Counted from the stretch's first letter, positions 17,874 through 27,750 are shown. The stretch: 64,000 nucleotides of DNA from Streptomyces sp. MUM 2J (GCF_022414535.1 NZ_JADWYM010000009.1:1-64000), one strand, 5' to 3'. Notes: generated by a model from the sequence alone, not told the origin. Numbers and translations: made by a program.

Positions 17874-18050
17874 ACGGCCCGGGGTGACGCCCGGCCGAGC
17901 CGAGGCGGGTGGGGGCGGCCGGGCGACCGCGGATGCGGGTGGGGGCGTGACGGGAAGGGGCGGAAAGGCGTGGGAGCGGGCGGGACGGGGCGAGTGACGC
18001 CCGTCGCAGCACGCGGGAGACCCGGTGATCGCACAGGCGGCTGCCTCACA

Positions 18051-18854
18051 ATGGTGACCATGCCGATACCCGGGACACCCAGCCGCGCCGAACTCGTCGA
18101 GCACCTCGTCCGCACCCGCATCGCGGGCGATGTCGCCACGCCCCGTGAGAACAACCTCTCGCACTACCGGAAGCTGGCGAACGGCGACCGCAACTACTGG
18201 CTCGGACTGGAACTCGGCGACCGCTGGAGCGACGAGCAGGACGTGCTCGCGGTGATGGCGGAGCGGGTCGGCGTCCACGACGACCCGGAGTACCGGTACG
18301 GCCAGGACACCATCGACCCGGAGCTGACCGTCACCGCCCTGGAGCGCCTGGCCGGGCGGCTGCGGAAGGCCGCCGACGGTCAGCAGCGGGTGCTGTTCGC
18401 CACCGGGCACCCAGGCGGCCTGCTCGACGTCCACCGCGCCACCGCCGCCGCCCTGCGCGCGGCGGGCTGCGAGATCGTCGTCGTCCCGCACGGGCTGCAG
18501 ACCGACGAGGGGTACGTGATGCAGTTCGCGGACGTGGCGGTGCTGGAGCACGGCGCCAGCCTCTGGCACACCCACTCGGGCGAGCCGATGCGCGTGATCC
18601 TCACGGCGCTGGAGCGGTCGAACCGCCCGCTGCCCGACCTGGTCGTCGCCGACCACGGCTGGGCCGGGTACGCCGGCCGGCACGGCGTCGACTCCGTCGG
18701 CTACGCCGACTGCAACGACCCGGCGCTCTTCCTGGCGGAGGCGGAGGGCACGCTCCAGGTGGCGGTGCCGCTGGACGACCACGTCACCAGCCCCCGCCAC
18801 TACGACCCGATGACGGCGTACCTGCTGGCGGAGGCGGGACTCGGGGACCGCTAG
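18051..18854 (+). CDS. Phosphatase-like conserved protein
   Basis: The product is 267 residues, cytoplasmic, with no signal peptide. Recognisable blocks are PRENNLSHYRKLANGDRNYWLG near the start (shown as known motif style), FATGHPGGLLDVHRA in the middle and LVVADHGWAGYAGRHGVDSVGYADCNDP later. The His/Asp-rich blocks (ATGHPGG, HGASLWHTHSGEP, ADHGWAG) look like metal or phosphate ligands. I recall actinobacterial proteins of this type being listed as phosphatases, but I am not certain and no substrate is known. ATG 18051 is chosen since GGCGG lies about 10 bases upstream; ATG 18060 is an alternative. Its TAG stop coincides with the first bases of the palindromic repeat copy at 18851. Confidence 0.7.
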   Translation: MVTMPIPGTPSRAELVEHLVRTRIAGDVATPRENNLSHYRKLANGDRNYWLGLELGDRWSDEQDVLAVMAERVGVHDDPEYRYGQDTIDPELTVTALERLAGRLRKAADGQQRVLFATGHPGGLLDVHRATAAALRAAGCEIVVVPHGLQTDEGYVMQFADVAVLEHGASLWHTHSGEPMRVILTALERSNRPLPDLVVADHGWAGYAGRHGVDSVGYADCNDPALFLAEAEGTLQVAVPLDDHVTSPRHYDPMTAYLLAEAGLGDR

Positions 18855-18900
18855 TGCCGCAACAGGCAACGTTCGCCCCGTCGCGGCACGAGGGGGTGAA
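18851..18900. repeat. Second, decayed copy of the palindromic element
   Basis: CTAGTGCCGC then AACAGGCAAC then GTTCGCCCCGTCGC match the left arm and core of the element at 3911-3976. The right half is degraded (GGCACGAGGGGGTGAA instead of the mirror sequence). As in the first copy, the TAG at its left end is the stop codon of the flanking gene (18852-18854). It probably still forms a weak hairpin behind the phosphatase-like gene. Confidence 0.7.
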
Positions 18901-19011
18901 GGTCCGGTGCGGTGCCCGCGGTGTCCGGTGCGTGCTCTCGGCGTGCCGGGCGAAAGACCTCGGGCGACTCCCGGCGGCAGGCGCACGGTCACCGCGGCGG
19001 GCGCGCACGGC

Positions 19012-19878
19012 TCACCGCGGGACGCGGACCACGCCCTCCTGGATCACCGATATCGCGAGCCGGCCGTCCTGGGTGTAGATGCGGGCCTGCCCGAGGCCCC
19101 GGCCGCCGGACGCCGAAGGGGACTCCTGGTCGTACAGCAGCCACTCGTCGGCGCGGAAGGGCCGGTGGAACCACATGGCGTGGTCCAGCGACGCCCCGAC
19201 GACGTCGCCGACGGCCCAGCCGCCCCGGCCGTGCGCGAGCAGGACGGAGTCGAGGAGGGTCATGTCGGAGACGTAGGTGGCGAGGACCACGTGCAGCAGG
19301 GGGTCGTCGGACAGCTTGCCGTTGGTGCGGAACCACACCTGGGAGTGCGGCTCGCGCGGCTCGCCGTACCTGCCGTAGGGCGGCTCCTCGACGTAGCGCA
19401 GGTCGATCGCCTCGCGGGCCTGGAGGAAGCGGAGGACGACGTCGGCGTCGAGGTGGTCGTAGCCGCCGAACCGTTCGCGGGAGGTGGGCAGCGAGGCCGG
19501 GTCCGGGGCGGGCGGCATCGGAACCTGGTGGTCCAAGCCCTCCTCGTACGCCTGGAACGAGGCCGACAGGACGAAGATGGGCCTGCCGTGCTGGACGGCG
19601 ACCACCCGGCGGGTGGTGAAGGAGCGCCCGTCGCGGAGGCGCTCGACGGTGTACACGATGGGGGCGCCCGGGTCGCCCATGCGCAGGAAGTACGCGTGGA
19701 GCGAGTGGGCCGTCCGGTCCGCCGGGACCGTCCGCCCTGCGGCGACCAGCGCCTGGGCGGCGACCTGCCCGCCGAAGACGCGCGGGACGACCGCGGAGCG
19801 GGACCGGCCGCGGAAGATGTTCTCCTCGATCTGCTCCAGGTCGAGCAGATCGAGGAGATCCTGGAGTGCCTGGCTCAT
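19012..19878 (-). CDS. tesB: Acyl-CoA thioesterase II
   Basis: The product is 288 residues, the normal TesB length, built of two hotdog folds. The N-terminal half has FGGQVAAQALVAAGRTV and HSLHAYFLRMGD; the C-terminal half has SDMTLLDSVLLAHG, which holds the catalytic Asp, and SLDHAMWFHRPF. The enzyme hydrolyses acyl-CoA to free acid and CoA in the cytoplasm. It lies 36 bp downstream of the acyl-CoA dehydrogenase on the same strand, so the two are likely one operon for acyl-CoA turnover. Confidence 0.93.
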   Translation of the reverse strand: MSQALQDLLDLLDLEQIEENIFRGRSRSAVVPRVFGGQVAAQALVAAGRTVPADRTAHSLHAYFLRMGDPGAPIVYTVERLRDGRSFTTRRVVAVQHGRPIFVLSASFQAYEEGLDHQVPMPPAPDPASLPTSRERFGGYDHLDADVVLRFLQAREAIDLRYVEEPPYGRYGEPREPHSQVWFRTNGKLSDDPLLHVVLATYVSDMTLLDSVLLAHGRGGWAVGDVVGASLDHAMWFHRPFRADEWLLYDQESPSASGGRGLGQARIYTQDGRLAISVIQEGVVRVPR

Positions 19879-19914
19879 GGCGTTCTACGGTCGCGGCCGG
19901 TGGTCGCCCTCGCC

Positions 19915-21072
19915 CTACAGACCCATGTCCTTGGCGATGATCGTCTTCATGATCTCGCTGGTGCCGCCGTAGATCCGGTTGACACGGTTGTCGGCGTACA
20001 GGCGGGCGATCGGGTACTCGTTCATGTACCCGTAGCCGCCGTGCAGCTGGAGACAGCGGTCGATGACGCGGTGGGCGACCTCGGTGCAGAACAGCTTGGC
20101 GGAGGCGGCCTCGGCGGGGGTCAGCTCGCCGGCGTCCAGGGCCTCGGTCGCGCGGTCGGCGACGGCCTCGGCGGCGTCCACCTCGGCCTGGCAGGCGGCC
20201 AGCTCGAACTTGGTGTTCTGGAAGTGGGCGACCGGCTTGCCGAAGACGGTGCGCTCCTGCACGTACTGCTGGGCGAACCGCACGGCGGCCCTGGCCTGCG
20301 CATAGGCGCCGAAGGCGATGCCCCAGCGCTCGGAGGCCAGGTTGTGGCCGAGGTAGGAGAAGCCCTTGTTCTCCTCGCCGAGCAGGTCCTCGACCGGCAC
20401 CTTGACGTCGACGAAGGCCAGTTCGGCGGTGTCGGAGGTGCGCAGGCCCAGCTTGTCGAGCTTGCGGCCGACCGAGTAGCCCTCGGACCTGGTGTCCACG
20501 GCGAACAGGGAGATGCCGAAACGGCGGTCCTCGGCGGTGGGTGCGGAGGTACGGGCGCAGACGATGACGCGGTCGGCGTGGACACCACCGGTGATGAAGG
20601 TCTTGGCGCCGTTGAGGACGTAGTGCGTACCGTCCTCGGACAGCTTCGCGGTGGTCTTCATGCCCGCGAGGTCGGAGCCGGTGCCCGGCTCGGTCATCGC
20701 GATGGCCCACATCTCCTCGCCGGTGACGAACTTCGGCAGGTAGCGCTTCTTCTGCTCGTCGGTGGCCAGCATCTTGATGTAGGGCAGGGCGAGCAGCACG
20801 TGCACGCCGGAGCCGCCGAACTGGACGCCCGCGCGGGCGGTCTCCTCGTAGAGGACGGCCTCGAACTTGTGGCTGTCCATGCCCGCGCCGCCGAACTCCT
20901 CGGGGACGTTGATCCCGAAGATGCCCAGCTCGCCGAGCTTGTGGTAGAAGTCGCGCGGCGCCTGGCCGGCCGCGAACCACTCGTCGTAGACGGGCACGAC
21001 CTCGGCCTCGATGAAGGCGCGCAGGGTCTCCCGGAACGCCTCGTGATCCTCGTTGAACACCGTACGGCGCAC
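19915..21072 (-). CDS. Acyl-CoA dehydrogenase, LCAD type
   Basis: The product is about 385 residues. GTG 21072 is preferred because GGAGG sits 7 bases upstream; GTG 21081 overlaps that ribosome site. FAD and substrate motifs are present: MTEPGTGSDLAGMKTTA, VLNGAKTFITGG and the C-terminal QLHGGYGYMNEYPIARLYAD. The C-terminal loop reads RIYGGTSEIM, with Gly where MCAD-type enzymes have the catalytic Glu. A Glu is found instead in NLASERWGIA, the position used by long-chain and isovaleryl enzymes. It therefore belongs to the LCAD/IVD mechanistic group (inference from motifs). It is likely co-transcribed with tesB. An AAGCGCTT palindrome lies at 21098-21105, upstream of the start. Confidence 0.9.
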   Translation of the reverse strand: MRRTVFNEDHEAFRETLRAFIEAEVVPVYDEWFAAGQAPRDFYHKLGELGIFGINVPEEFGGAGMDSHKFEAVLYEETARAGVQFGGSGVHVLLALPYIKMLATDEQKKRYLPKFVTGEEMWAIAMTEPGTGSDLAGMKTTAKLSEDGTHYVLNGAKTFITGGVHADRVIVCARTSAPTAEDRRFGISLFAVDTRSEGYSVGRKLDKLGLRTSDTAELAFVDVKVPVEDLLGEENKGFSYLGHNLASERWGIAFGAYAQARAAVRFAQQYVQERTVFGKPVAHFQNTKFELAACQAEVDAAEAVADRATEALDAGELTPAEAASAKLFCTEVAHRVIDRCLQLHGGYGYMNEYPIARLYADNRVNRIYGGTSEIMKTIIAKDMGL

Positions 21073-21235
21073 GCCGCCCACCTCCAGCTACCTGTCTAAG
21101 CGCTTGCTCAGAACCGAAGATACCGGTGAGTACGGCAACTCGTCCAGGGTGAGGTGCGCCACCCGGGGCGCGGGGACGGTTGACGGACGCGCATGCACGA
21201 CCCCCGCCGCCGCGGGGAACGGAACCCCGCCCCGC

Positions 21236-21838
21236 TCAGCCCTGCGCCGCCCCGGCCGCCGCGAACGCCCCCCGGGCCATGCGGTGCAGCAGTTCGGCCG
21301 TCACCCCGCGGCCCGGCAGCGTCCCGCCCCGCCCGAGGTACGGCGTGGAGTTCAGCAGGCCGAAGACCGAGTGCACCGCCGACCGGGCCGCCGCCTCGCC
21401 CAGCTCCGGGTAGACCTCGCGCACGACCTCCACCCACAGCTCGACGTACTGCCGCTGCAACTGGCGCACCAGCTTGCGGTCACTGTCGCGCAGCCGGTCC
21501 AGCTCCCGGTCGTGCAGTGTGATCAGCGGGCGGTCGTCCAGCGCGAAGTCGATGTGCCCCTCGATGAGCGAGTCCAGCACCTCGCCCGCCGCGACCCCGT
21601 CCGCTTCCGCGACCCGCCGCTTCGCCCCGGTCAGCAGCCGTCCGCTGATGCCGACCAGCAGCTCGGCGAGCATGGCGTCCTTGCCCGGGAAGTGCCGGTA
21701 GAGACCCGGGCCGCTGATCCCGACGGCGGCGCCTATCTCGTCCACGCCGACGCCGTGGAAGCCGCGGTCGGCGAAGAGCCGGGCGGCTTCCTTGAGGATC
21801 TGCTCACGGCGGGTCGGGGCGTCGGTTCTGGTGGCCAT
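21236..21838 (-). CDS. TetR-family repressor of the acyl-CoA carboxylase operon
   Basis: The product is 200 residues. The helix-turn-helix is at about 12-58 (REQILKEAARLFADRGFHG, then GVDEIGAAVGISGPGLYRHF). The rest is a helical ligand-binding domain with IDFALDDRPLITLHDRELDRL. It is divergent from the methylcrotonyl-CoA carboxylase operon with a 94-bp gap containing two near-identical 16-bp palindromes. It most likely represses that operon and itself, and releases DNA on binding an acyl-CoA of the leucine pathway (inference). Confidence 0.9.
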   Translation of the reverse strand: MATRTDAPTRREQILKEAARLFADRGFHGVGVDEIGAAVGISGPGLYRHFPGKDAMLAELLVGISGRLLTGAKRRVAEADGVAAGEVLDSLIEGHIDFALDDRPLITLHDRELDRLRDSDRKLVRQLQRQYVELWVEVVREVYPELGEAAARSAVHSVFGLLNSTPYLGRGGTLPGRGVTAELLHRMARGAFAAAGAAQG

Positions 21839-21860
21839 GCCTGCAATTCTAGACAGGCAG

Positions 21861-21904
21861 GTTAGCGGTCGTTAACCTGAAGGAAATGGTTAACGCTCAT
21901 TAAC
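21861..21904. promoter_or_regulatory. Two tandem 16-bp TetR operators
   Basis: GTTAGCGGTCGTTAAC (21861-21876) and GTTAACGCTCATTAAC (21889-21904) share the pattern GTTARCGSTCRTTAAC and are spaced 28 bp centre to centre. Each is a near-perfect palindrome. They lie between the divergent TetR gene and the carboxylase operon, where binding would block both promoters. Confidence 0.75.
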
Positions 21905-21932
21905 AGTCACCGCTGGGTGAGGGGACCGCAGG

Positions 21933-23564
21933 ATGCAAGAGGCACCGGAGCTGACGAGCGCGGCCGACCCCGCGTCGGATGCCTGGCAGGCCAACGAGGA
22001 AGCGCACCGCGCCCTCGTCGGGGAGTTGCGCGGCAAGCTCGCCGCCGCCCGCCTGGGCGGCGGCGAGAAGGCCCGCGCCCGGCACACCGCGCGCGGCAAG
22101 CTGCTGCCGCGGGAGCGGGTGGACACGCTGCTCGACGCGGGCTCGCCGTTCCTGGAGCTGGCGCCGCTGGCCGCCGACGGGATGTACGACGGGCAGGCCC
22201 CGGCGGCCGGGGTGATCGCCGGGGTCGGCCGGGTCGGCGGCCGCGAGTGCGTGATCGTCGCCAACGACGCCACCGTCAAGGGCGGCACGTACTACCCGAT
22301 GACCGTGAAGAAGCACCTCAGGGCCCAGGAGGTGGCCCTGGAGAACCGCCTGCCCTGCCTGTACCTGGTCGACTCCGGCGGCGCCTTCCTGCCCATGCAG
22401 GACGAGGTCTTCCCCGACCGCGACCACTTCGGCCGGATCTTCTACAACCAGGCCCGCATGTCCGGGGCCGGGATCCCGCAGATCGCGGCGGTGCTCGGGT
22501 CGTGCACGGCCGGCGGCGCGTACGTGCCGGCCATGAGCGACGAGGCGGTCATCGTCCGCAACCAGGGGACGATCTTCCTCGGCGGTCCGCCGCTGGTGAA
22601 GGCCGCCACCGGCGAGGTCGTCACCGCGGAGGAACTGGGCGGCGGCGAGGTGCACTCCCGCGTCTCGGGCGTCACCGACCACCTCGCCGAGGACGACGCA
22701 CACGCCCTGCGCATCGTGCGTACGATCGTCTCCACGCTCCCCGCCCGCGGCGCCCTGCCCTGGCGGGTGGAGCCGGCCGTGGAGCCGAAGACCGACCCCC
22801 ACGGCCTCTACGGCGCCGTGCCCGTCGACTCCCGCACCCCCTACGACGTGCGCGAGATCATCGCCAGGATCACCGACGGCTCGCGCTTCGCGGAGTTCAA
22901 GGCCGAGTTCGGGCAGACCCTGGTCACCGGTTTCGCCCGGATCCACGGCCACCCGGTGGGCATCGTCGCCAGCAACGGCATCCTGTTCTCCGAGTCGGCC
23001 CAGAAGGGCGCCCACTTCATCGAGCTGTGCGACCAGCGCGGGATCCCGCTGGTGTTCCTGCAGAACATCTCCGGGTTCATGGTCGGCCGGGACTACGAGG
23101 CGGGTGGCATCGCCAAGCACGGCGCCAAGATGGTCACCGCCGTGGCGTGCACACGCGTGCCGAAGCTGACCGTCGTCGTCGGCGGGTCGTACGGCGCGGG
23201 GAACTACTCCATGTGCGGGCGGGCCTACTCGCCCCGTTTCCTGTGGATGTGGCCGAACGCCAAGATCTCCGTGATGGGCGGCGAGCAGGCCGCCTCCGTC
23301 CTCGCCACCGTCAGGCGGGACCAGCTCCAGGCGCGCGGCGAGGAGTGGCCCGCCCAGGAGGAGGAGGACTTCAAGGAGCCGATCCGCGCCCAGTACGAGC
23401 GCCAGGGCAACGCCTACTACGCCACCGCCCGCCTGTGGGACGACGGGGTCATCGACCCGCTGGACACCCGTCAGGTGCTGGGGCTGGCCCTCACGGCCTG
23501 CGCCAACGCGCCACTTGCCCAGCGGGACACCACGGCGCCCCACTTCGGCGTCTTCCGGATGTGA
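21933..23564 (+). CDS. Methylcrotonyl-CoA carboxylase beta subunit (carboxyltransferase)
   Basis: The product is 543 residues, normal for MCC beta. It has both crotonase-like carboxyltransferase halves: the N-terminal half with [18 protein letters not shown] and [20 protein letters not shown], and the C-terminal half with [31 protein letters not shown] and [18 protein letters not shown], ending [13 protein letters not shown]. The GGEQAA and Phe-rich FLWMWPNAK features match MCC rather than propionyl-CoA carboxylase. It transfers CO2 from carboxybiotin to 3-methylcrotonyl-CoA. GAGGGGACC precedes ATG 21933. It is the first gene of the operon controlled from 21861-21904. Confidence 0.92.
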   Translation: MQEAPELTSAADPASDAWQANEEAHRALVGELRGKLAAARLGGGEKARARHTARGKLLPRERVDTLLDAGSPFLELAPLAADGMYDGQAPAAGVIAGVGRVGGRECVIVANDATVKGGTYYPMTVKKHLRAQEVALENRLPCLYLVDSGGAFLPMQDEVFPDRDHFGRIFYNQARMSGAGIPQIAAVLGSCTAGGAYVPAMSDEAVIVRNQGTIFLGGPPLVKAATGEVVTAEELGGGEVHSRVSGVTDHLAEDDAHALRIVRTIVSTLPARGALPWRVEPAVEPKTDPHGLYGAVPVDSRTPYDVREIIARITDGSRFAEFKAEFGQTLVTGFARIHGHPVGIVASNGILFSESAQKGAHFIELCDQRGIPLVFLQNISGFMVGRDYEAGGIAKHGAKMVTAVACTRVPKLTVVVGGSYGAGNYSMCGRAYSPRFLWMWPNAKISVMGGEQAASVLATVRRDQLQARGEEWPAQEEEDFKEPIRAQYERQGNAYYATARLWDDGVIDPLDTRQVLGLALTACANAPLAQRDTTAPHFGVFRM

Positions 23565-23575
23565 GGGGAACGTCC

Positions 23576-25492
23576 ATGTTCGACACGGTCCTTGTGGCCA
23601 ACCGGGGCGAGATCGCCGTGCGTGTCATCCGCACGCTGCGGTCCATGGGCATCCGCTCGGTGGCCGTCTTCTCCGACGCGGACGCCGGCGCCCGGCACGT
23701 CCGGGAGGCCGACACGGCGGTACGGCTCGGCCCGGCGCCGGCCGCGCAGAGCTATCTGTCGGCCGAGCGCATCCTCGACGCCGCGGCGCGCTCCGGCGCC
23801 CAGGCCGTCCATCCCGGCTACGGCTTCCTCGCGGAGAACGCCGGCTTCGCCCGCGCCTGCGCCGAGGCCGGGCTGGTCTTCGTCGGCCCGCCGGCCGACG
23901 CCATCGCGCTGATGGGCGACAAGATCCGGGCGAAGGAGACCGTGCAGGCCGCGGGCGTGCCGGTCGTCCCCGGCGGTCGCGATCCGCACCTGGCCGAGGC
24001 GGCCCGGGACCTGGGCGCGCCGGTGCTGCTGAAGCCCTCCGCGGGCGGCGGCGGCAAGGGCATGCGCCTGGTGCGGGACATGAGCGCCCTGGACGACGAG
24101 ATCGCCGCCGCCCGCCGTGAGGCCCGGGCGTCCTTCGGCGACGACACACTCCTCGTCGAGCGGTGGGTCGACCGGCCCCGGCACATCGAGATCCAGGTCC
24201 TGGCCGACGCCCACGGGAACGTGGTGCACCTCGGCGAGCGCGAGTGCTCGCTCCAGCGCCGGCACCAGAAGATCATCGAGGAGGCGCCGAGCGTGCTCCT
24301 CGACGACGCCACACGTGCGGCGATGGGCGAGGCGGCCGTCCAGGCCGCCCGCTCCTGCGGCTACCGCGGCGCGGGCACGGTGGAGTTCATCGTCCCCGGC
24401 GGCGACCCCTCGCAGTACTACTTCATGGAGATGAACACCCGCCTGCAGGTCGAGCACCCGGTCACGGAGCTGGTCACCGGCCTGGACCTGGTGGAGTGGC
24501 AGATGCGGGTGGCAGCCGGGGAGCCCCTCTCCCTCGGCCAGGACGACGTCACGCTGACCGGGCACGCGGTCGAGGCCCGCATCTGCGCCGAGGACCCGGC
24601 CCGCGGCTTCCTGCCGTCCGGCGGCACGGTGCTGATGCTGCGCGAGCCGCAGGGCGACGGGGTGCGGACCGACTCGGGCCTCACCGAGGGCACGGAGGTC
24701 GGCAGCCTGTACGACCCGATGCTGTCGAAGGTCATCGCCCACGGCCCCGACCGGGCGACGGCCCTGCGGAAGCTGCGCGCGGCTCTGGCCGGGACGGTCA
24801 CGCTGGGCGTGCAGACCAATGCCGGGTTCCTGCGCCGCCTGCTGGCCCATCCGGCGGTCGTCCGGGGCGAACTGGACACCGGGCTGGTCGAGCGGGTGGT
24901 GGACGACCTGGTCACCACCGAGGTGCCGGAGGAGGTGTACGAGGCGGCGGCGGCCGTGCGCCTCCAGGCGCTGGAGCCCGAAGGGGACGGCTGGACCGAT
25001 CCCTTCTCGGTGCCGAGCGGCTGGCGGATGGGCGGCACGCCCCACCCCGTAGCGGTACCGCTCCGGGTCACCGACCCCGTGGAGTACACCCCGCGCGGCT
25101 CGCGCACCGTCACCGGCGACACGGTGTCGGTGACCCTCGACGGCGTCCACCACGCCTTCCACCGTGCCGCCGACTGGCTGGGCCGCGACGGCGACGCCTG
25201 GCACGTACGCGACCACGACCCGGTCGAGGCCTCCCTCGGCCGCAGCGGCCACCTGGGGGCCGACTCGCTCACCGCGCCGATGCCCGGCACGGTCACGGTG
25301 GTGAAGGTGGCCGCCGGCGACGAGGTGACCGCCGGTCAGAGCCTGCTGGTGGTGGAGGCGATGAAGATGGAGCACGTCATCTCCGCCCCGCACGCCGGCA
25401 CGGTGGCCGAGCTGGACGTCACGCCCGGCACCACGGTCGCCATGGACCAGGTGCTGGCCGTGATCACACCCCACGAGGAGGTGGCCGAGTGA
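23576..25492 (+). CDS. Methylcrotonyl-CoA carboxylase alpha subunit (biotin carboxylase + biotinyl domain)
   Basis: The product is 638 residues. The order is biotin carboxylase N-terminal ([16 protein letters not shown]), ATP-grasp with the Gly-rich loop [13 protein letters not shown]-terminal biotin carboxylase with [13 protein letters not shown], then a linker and a biotinyl domain with [11 protein letters not shown]. Lys597 is the biotinylation site. It carboxylates biotin using ATP and bicarbonate. It starts 11 bp after the beta subunit and overlaps the HMG-CoA lyase by 4 bp (GTGA), so the whole operon is coupled. Confidence 0.93.
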   Translation: MFDTVLVANRGEIAVRVIRTLRSMGIRSVAVFSDADAGARHVREADTAVRLGPAPAAQSYLSAERILDAAARSGAQAVHPGYGFLAENAGFARACAEAGLVFVGPPADAIALMGDKIRAKETVQAAGVPVVPGGRDPHLAEAARDLGAPVLLKPSAGGGGKGMRLVRDMSALDDEIAAARREARASFGDDTLLVERWVDRPRHIEIQVLADAHGNVVHLGERECSLQRRHQKIIEEAPSVLLDDATRAAMGEAAVQAARSCGYRGAGTVEFIVPGGDPSQYYFMEMNTRLQVEHPVTELVTGLDLVEWQMRVAAGEPLSLGQDDVTLTGHAVEARICAEDPARGFLPSGGTVLMLREPQGDGVRTDSGLTEGTEVGSLYDPMLSKVIAHGPDRATALRKLRAALAGTVTLGVQTNAGFLRRLLAHPAVVRGELDTGLVERVVDDLVTTEVPEEVYEAAAAVRLQALEPEGDGWTDPFSVPSGWRMGGTPHPVAVPLRVTDPVEYTPRGSRTVTGDTVSVTLDGVHHAFHRAADWLGRDGDAWHVRDHDPVEASLGRSGHLGADSLTAPMPGTVTVVKVAAGDEVTAGQSLLVVEAMKMEHVISAPHAGTVAELDVTPGTTVAMDQVLAVITPHEEVAE

Positions 25493-26460
25493 CCGCCCCC
25501 GACACCCCGGCGACCACGACCGGGCTGCCCATGACCGTCCCCGCCCGGGGCCTGCCCCCGCGGGTGCGGATCCACGAGGTCGGCGCGCGCGACGGCCTGC
25601 AGAACGAGCAGACGGCCGTACCGACCTCCGTGAAGGCGGAGTTCGTCCACCGCCTCGCCGACGCGGGACTGACCACCATCGAGGCGACGAGCTTCGTGCA
25701 CCCCAGGTGGGTGCCCCAGCTCGCCGACGCCGAGCAGTTGTTCCCGCTCGTCGCCGGACTGCCCGTGGCGCTGCCGGTGCTGGTGCCCAACGAGCGCGGT
25801 CTGGACCGGGCGCTGGCGCTCGGGGCCCGCCGGGTCGCGGTGTTCGCCAGCGCGACCGAGTCCTTCGCCAAGGCCAACCTCAACCGCACGGTCGACGAGG
25901 CGCTGGCCATGTTCGAGCCGGTGGTGTCCCGCGCGAAGGCGGCGGACGTGCACGTCCGGGGCTATCTGTCGATGTGCTTCGGCGACCCCTGGGAGGGCGC
26001 GGTGCCCCTCCCGCAGGTGGTGCGGGTGTGCCGGGCGCTGCTCGACATGGGCTGCGACGAGCTGAGCCTGGGCGACACCATCGGGGTGGCGACCCCCGGC
26101 CATGTCACCGCGCTCCTCTCCGCGCTGGAGGACGGGGGCGTGCCGGTCGACGCGCTGGGCGTCCACTTCCACGACACCTACGGGCAGGCCCTCGCCAACA
26201 CCCTGGCCGCGCTCCAGCACGGCGTCACCACCGTCGACGCCTCGGCGGGCGGCCTCGGCGGCTGCCCGTACGCGAAGTCCGCCACCGGCAACCTCGCCAC
26301 CGAAGACCTCGTGTGGATGCTGCAGGGACTCGGCATCGACACAGGCGTCGACCTCGGCCGTCTGACCGCCACGAGCGTGTGGATGGCCGACCGGCTGGGG
26401 CGGCCCAGCCCGTCCCGCACCGTCCGAGCCCTGTCCCACAAGGACCCCCAGGAGCAGTGA
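25489..26460 (+). CDS. Hydroxymethylglutaryl-CoA lyase
   Basis: The product is 323 residues from GTG 25489. It has the DRE-TIM lyase motif [10 protein letters not shown], metal ligands in [13 protein letters not shown] and the HMG-CoA lyase signature [15 protein letters not shown], with Cys259 as the catalytic residue. The usual form of this signature ends CPYAPGASGN; the KSAT variant is seen in actinobacteria. It cleaves HMG-CoA to acetyl-CoA and acetoacetate, the last step of leucine degradation. It overlaps the carboxylase alpha gene by 4 bp. Confidence 0.93.
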   Translation: MTAPDTPATTTGLPMTVPARGLPPRVRIHEVGARDGLQNEQTAVPTSVKAEFVHRLADAGLTTIEATSFVHPRWVPQLADAEQLFPLVAGLPVALPVLVPNERGLDRALALGARRVAVFASATESFAKANLNRTVDEALAMFEPVVSRAKAADVHVRGYLSMCFGDPWEGAVPLPQVVRVCRALLDMGCDELSLGDTIGVATPGHVTALLSALEDGGVPVDALGVHFHDTYGQALANTLAALQHGVTTVDASAGGLGGCPYAKSATGNLATEDLVWMLQGLGIDTGVDLGRLTATSVWMADRLGRPSPSRTVRALSHKDPQEQ

Positions 26461-26468
26461 TCTGAGCC

Positions 26469-27629
26469 ATGGACTACCGACTCTCCCCCGAGCTGGAGGA
26501 ACTCCGCCGTACCGTCGAGCAGTTCGCGCACGACGTGGTGGCGCCGAAGATCGGCGACTTCTACGAGCGGCACGAGTTCCCGTACGAGATCGTGCGCGAG
26601 ATGGGCCGTATGGGTCTGTTCGGGCTGCCGTTCCCGGAGGAGTACGGCGGGATGGGCGGCGACTACCTCGCCCTCGGCGTGGCCCTGGAGGAACTGGCCC
26701 GGGTGGACTCGTCCGTGGCCATCACCCTGGAGGCCGGGGTGTCGCTGGGCGCGATGCCGATCCATCTGTTCGGCACCGAGGAGCAGAAGCGGCAGTGGCT
26801 GCCGCGGCTGTGCTCGGGCGAGGTCCTGGGCGCTTTCGGCCTGACCGAGCCGGACGGCGGCAGTGACGCCGGCGCCACCCGCACCACGGCCCGCCTGGAC
26901 CCGGAGACGGACGAGTGGGTGATCAACGGCACCAAGTGCTTCATCACCAACTCGGGTACCGACATCACGGGCCTGGTCACGGTGACGGCGGTCACCGGCC
27001 GCAAGCCCGACGGCAGACCGTTGATCTCCGCGATCATCGTCCCGTCCGGCACACCCGGCTTCACGGTGGCGGCGCCGTACTCGAAGGTCGGCTGGAACGC
27101 CTCCGACACGCGTGAGCTGTCCTTCCAGGACGTGCGGGTACCCGCGGCGAACCTGCTGGGCGAGGCGGGCCGTGGATACGCGCAGTTCCTGCGCATCCTC
27201 GACGAGGGCCGCATCGCCATCGCGGCGCTTTCGACCGGCCTGGCACAGGGTTGCGTCGACGAGTCGGTGAAGTACGCGAAGGAACGCCACGCCTTCGGCC
27301 GGCCCATCGGCGCCAACCAGGCCATCCAGTTCAAGGTCGCCGACATGGAGATGAAGGCCCACACCGCGCGCCTCGCCTGGCGTGACGCGGCGGCCCGGCT
27401 GGTGGCCGGGGAGCCGTTCAAGAAGGAGGCGGCACTGGCGAAGCTGTACTCGTCCACGGTCGCCGTGGACAACGCCCGGGACGCCACGCAGATCCATGGC
27501 GGCTACGGCTTCATGAACGAGTATCCGGTGGCCCGGATGTGGCGCGACTCCAAGATCCTGGAGATCGGCGAGGGCACCAGCGAGGTTCAGCGGATGCTGA
27601 TCGCACGGGAGTTGGGCCTGGTGGGCTGA
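26469..27629 (+). CDS. acdH: Acyl-CoA dehydrogenase (AcdH type)
   Basis: The product is 386 residues. Motifs: LTEPDGGSDAGATRTTA, INGTKCFITNSG, and C-terminal IHGGYGFMNEYPVARMWRDSK then EIGEGTSEVQRM. The Glu before GTSEV is the canonical MCAD/SCAD catalytic base, and the alternative IVD position reads ILDEGRIAIA, i.e. Gly. This differs from the dehydrogenase at 19915. In S. coelicolor the gene in this context is acdH, a broad branched/short-chain acyl-CoA dehydrogenase (recall, not checked). It begins 8 bp after HMG-CoA lyase and completes the operon: it makes the enoyl-CoA that MCC carboxylates. Confidence 0.9.
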   Translation: MDYRLSPELEELRRTVEQFAHDVVAPKIGDFYERHEFPYEIVREMGRMGLFGLPFPEEYGGMGGDYLALGVALEELARVDSSVAITLEAGVSLGAMPIHLFGTEEQKRQWLPRLCSGEVLGAFGLTEPDGGSDAGATRTTARLDPETDEWVINGTKCFITNSGTDITGLVTVTAVTGRKPDGRPLISAIIVPSGTPGFTVAAPYSKVGWNASDTRELSFQDVRVPAANLLGEAGRGYAQFLRILDEGRIAIAALSTGLAQGCVDESVKYAKERHAFGRPIGANQAIQFKVADMEMKAHTARLAWRDAAARLVAGEPFKKEAALAKLYSSTVAVDNARDATQIHGGYGFMNEYPVARMWRDSKILEIGEGTSEVQRMLIARELGLVG

Positions 27630-27659
27630 CGTGCCGGGCCGGGCGGTTCCCGGCACCGC

Positions 27660-27736
27660 GGGGCGGAGCGCCCTCGGACGCGAAGTGAGGCCGGGCAAAC
27701 CTGTCTTCGGATCTCGTCCGGCGGGCGCTCCGCCCC
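27660..27736 (+). repeat. 14-bp perfect inverted repeat behind acdH
   Basis: GGGGCGGAGCGCCC (27660-27673) and GGGCGCTCCGCCCC (27723-27736) are perfect inverted arms around 49 bp. They start 30 bases after the acdH stop. They may act as operon terminator or mark the ends of a lost small insertion. Confidence 0.5.
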
Positions 27737-27750
27737 GTTCGAAAACAGTC

